Source: Gordonia sp. (in: high G+C Gram-positive bacteria)
GTDB taxonomy: Bacteria; Actinomycetota; Actinomycetes; Mycobacteriales; Mycobacteriaceae
Reading direction: 5' to 3'
Length of the DNA: 64,000 nt
NCBI RefSeq assembly: GCF_012515855.1
Contig: NZ_JAAYXO010000115.1
Location: 22,339 to 86,338, forward strand
Below the pieces are notes generated by a model. That model worked only from the letters and a program-made list of their open reading frames with translations. It was not told the DNA's origin and did not search any database. The number at the start of each line of letters is the position of its first letter. Positions within the stretch are counted from its first letter, which is position 1. This document shows, piece by piece, positions 60,063-64,000 of this stretch. Both the position numbers and the translations under genes were made by a program.

Positions 60063-61066
60063 CCCGCCGGGTTCTGCGACTGCCAGCGCCAGGTGTCGGT
60101 GCACATGTCGTCGATGGTCCGTGTCGCTCGCCAGCCGAGTTCGCGGTTGGCCTTCGACGGGTCGGCCCAGTACGCGGCAAGATCGCCGGGGCGGCGGGGT
60201 ACCACCTCGTAGGCGATCTCGCGGCCGCTCGCACGGGCGAACGCCTGCACCACCTGCAGCACCGAGACCGGTTCACCACTTCCCAGATTCCAGACGGAGA
60301 GCGGCTGGTCGGCGGTGCTGATCTGTTCCAGCGCGGCCAAGTGACCGGAGGCCAGGTCCTCGACGTGGATGTAGTCGCGGACCCCGGTGCCGTCGACGGT
60401 GTCGTAGTCGTCGCCGAACACTGCGAGCTTGTCGCGGCGACCGACGGCCACCTGCGAGACGAACGGCATCAAATTGTTCGGGAGGCCGCTGGGATCCTCG
60501 CCGATCCGACCGCTGACGTGCGCGCCGACCGGGTTGAAGTAACGCAGCAGCGCGATGCGCCAGGTGTCGTCGGCCACGGCGAGATCGCGCAGTACCTGTT
60601 CGATCATCACCTTGGTCCAGCCATACGGGTTGGTGGCCGACGTCGGCATGTCCTCGGTGCGCTCCAGCACCGGATTCTCGCCGTACACGGTGGCCGACGA
60701 CGAGAACACGAAGCGTCGCACGCCGTAGAGGTCCATCGCCCGCAGCACGGAGAACGTGGTGTCGAGGTTGTTCCGGTAGTAGCTGAGCGGCTTGGCGACG
60801 GATTCGCCGACGGCTTTGAACCCGGCGAAGTGGATGACGGCGTCGATCGGCTCGGCCGCGAAGAGGGCCTCCGTCGCGGCCTCGTCGGTGAGGTCGATCC
60901 GGTGGTGCTTGATGGGCTGCCCGGCCAGTTCCTCCAGGCGGGGCAGGACCGACGGTTTGGCGTTGCTGAAATCGTCGGCGATCAGCACCTGGTGCCCAGC
61001 GGCGATCAGTTGCAGCACGGTGTGCGAGCCGATGTAGCCGGCACCGCCGGTGACGAGAACACGCAT
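60047..61066 (-). CDS. galE: UDP-glucose 4-epimerase
   Basis: [49 protein letters not shown]. Confidence 0.96.
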   Translation of the reverse strand: MRVLVTGGAGYIGSHTVLQLIAAGHQVLIADDFSNAKPSVLPRLEELAGQPIKHHRIDLTDEAATEALFAAEPIDAVIHFAGFKAVGESVAKPLSYYRNNLDTTFSVLRAMDLYGVRRFVFSSSATVYGENPVLERTEDMPTSATNPYGWTKVMIEQVLRDLAVADDTWRIALLRYFNPVGAHVSGRIGEDPSGLPNNLMPFVSQVAVGRRDKLAVFGDDYDTVDGTGVRDYIHVEDLASGHLAALEQISTADQPLSVWNLGSGEPVSVLQVVQAFARASGREIAYEVVPRRPGDLAAYWADPSKANRELGWRATRTIDDMCTDTWRWQSQNPAGYPDA

Positions 61067-61080
61067 GGAGGATTCTCCGA

Positions 61081-63018
<1,938 letters not shown>

Positions 63019-63021
63019 AGA

Positions 63022-63606
63022 ATGAAGGTCAGGGAACTGGCTGTCGCCGGCGCGTGGGAGTTCACGCCGATGCTCCACGGCGATGACCGCGGAGTTTTCC
63101 TCGAAGCGTTCAAGGCCGATGTGCTCGCCGAGACCATCGGTCACCGTTTCGACCTCGCCCAGGTCAACACGTCGGTGTCTGCGGCGGGCGTCCTGCGCGG
63201 AATCCACTTCGCGGACGTCCCGCCCGGCCAGGCCAAGTACGTGACCTGCAGCGTCGGCTCGATCCTCGACGTGATCGTCGACATCCGCGTCGGCTCGCCG
63301 ACGTTCGGAAAATGGGACTCGGTGCTGCTCGACGACATCGATCGCAAAGCCGTCTACCTGTCCGAGGGGCTCGGACACGCGTTCTGCTCTCTCGCCGACG
63401 GCTCCACGGTCACCTACCTGTGCTCGACGGGCTACAACCCGGGTGCAGAGCATGGACTCCATCCGCTCGATCCCGAGATCGGCATCGACTGGCCCACGGT
63501 GGCACGCGATGGCAGCCCGCTGGAGTACGAACTGTCGGCGAAGGATCGGGTCGCGCCGACTCTTGCCGAGGCGTTGCGCGACGGGATGCTGCCGTCTGCC
63601 GGGTGA
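63022..63606 (+). CDS. rfbC: dTDP-4-dehydrorhamnose 3,5-epimerase
   Basis: DDRGVFLEAFKAD, QVNTSVSAAGVLRGIHFADVPPGQAKYVTCSVGSILDVIVDIRVGSPTFGKW. Confidence 0.96.
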   Translation: MKVRELAVAGAWEFTPMLHGDDRGVFLEAFKADVLAETIGHRFDLAQVNTSVSAAGVLRGIHFADVPPGQAKYVTCSVGSILDVIVDIRVGSPTFGKWDSVLLDDIDRKAVYLSEGLGHAFCSLADGSTVTYLCSTGYNPGAEHGLHPLDPEIGIDWPTVARDGSPLEYELSAKDRVAPTLAEALRDGMLPSAG

Positions 63607-63640
63607 GGGGTTCCGCTCCTGCCGGGCGTCACCTCGGGCC

Positions 63641-63735
63641 GGTGGAGTCGGTGTGTGAGCGGAGTCGAAGGCGCCGTCCCAGGGTGGTCGAGTCGGCGAG
63701 TGAGCGGAGCGAACCCGCCTGGTATCGAGACCCCT
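63641..63735. repeat. REP-like intergenic repeat, two degenerate units
   Basis: GGTGGAGTCGGTGTGTGAGCGGAGTCGAAGGCGCC and GGTGGTCGAGTCGGCGAGTGAGCGGAGCGAACCCGCC, then TATCGAGACC complementary to GGTCGA. Confidence 0.55.
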
Positions 63736-63792
63736 CGCGCGGATACCGGCGGTGAGTCATGCGGGTGCCCCTGGCCGGCGGTGTTCTGCCGG

Positions 63793-64000
63793 TCAGGCGA
63801 CGAGTTTGGCCAGGTAGGCCTCGACCCGCGACCCCTTCGGGTCGGGCGGGGCGTGGGGCCCTGGTCGGGCAGCAGTTCCGCGTGGTGGATGTGGTTGACG
63901 CGCCAGTCGCGCCCCTTGCCCTGGGTGACGGGTCGCCAGGCGACGCGGCCGGCGTGGGGGCCGTCGATGAGGATCATGGTCTCCCAGTCACCGAGCTTGG
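63793..64000 (-). pseudogene. 3' part of an unidentified gene, apparently frameshifted
   Basis: KLGDWETMILIDGPHAGRVAWRPVTQGKGRDWRVNHIHHAELLPDQGPTPRP continues in another frame as DPKGSRVEAYLAKLVA* ending at 63793. Confidence 0.45.

Overview
The window is a high-GC chromosomal segment from a mycolate-type actinobacterium, most likely Gordonia or a close relative (inferred from gene content). Its core, about 10.3-45.9 kb, follows the gene order of the Mycobacterium tuberculosis Rv3683-Rv3644c block as I recall it: metallophosphoesterase, ponA2, whiB4, two ArsA-like ATPases, DUF4177, RidA, MBL hydrolase, crp, nth, TlpA, NUDIX, MarP-like protease, ephE, holin-like protein, acs, HAD phosphatase, ssd/tad locus, DUF1998 helicase, csp, topA, adenylate cyclase and holB. 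Flanking accessory genes include an Ohr protein, a DUF2252 protein, a siderophore ABC importer with an IdeR-like box, an LLM oxidoreductase, a DODA dioxygenase, a two-component system, a DASS transporter, glycerate kinase, an Ag85-like esterase, malic enzyme, GntR, MFS, YhjD, galE and rmlBAC. RNA genes are tRNA-Pro(CGG), tRNA-Thr(CGT) and a clear 6C sRNA. No CRISPR array, IS element or prophage was seen. The most unusual unexplained structures are a nested three-way-junction inverted repeat at 28184-28273, a dual-frame 15-bp tandem repeat joining the last two tad genes, an apparently frameshifted lipoprotein inside the tad locus, and a pair of adjacent perfect palindromes after holB.
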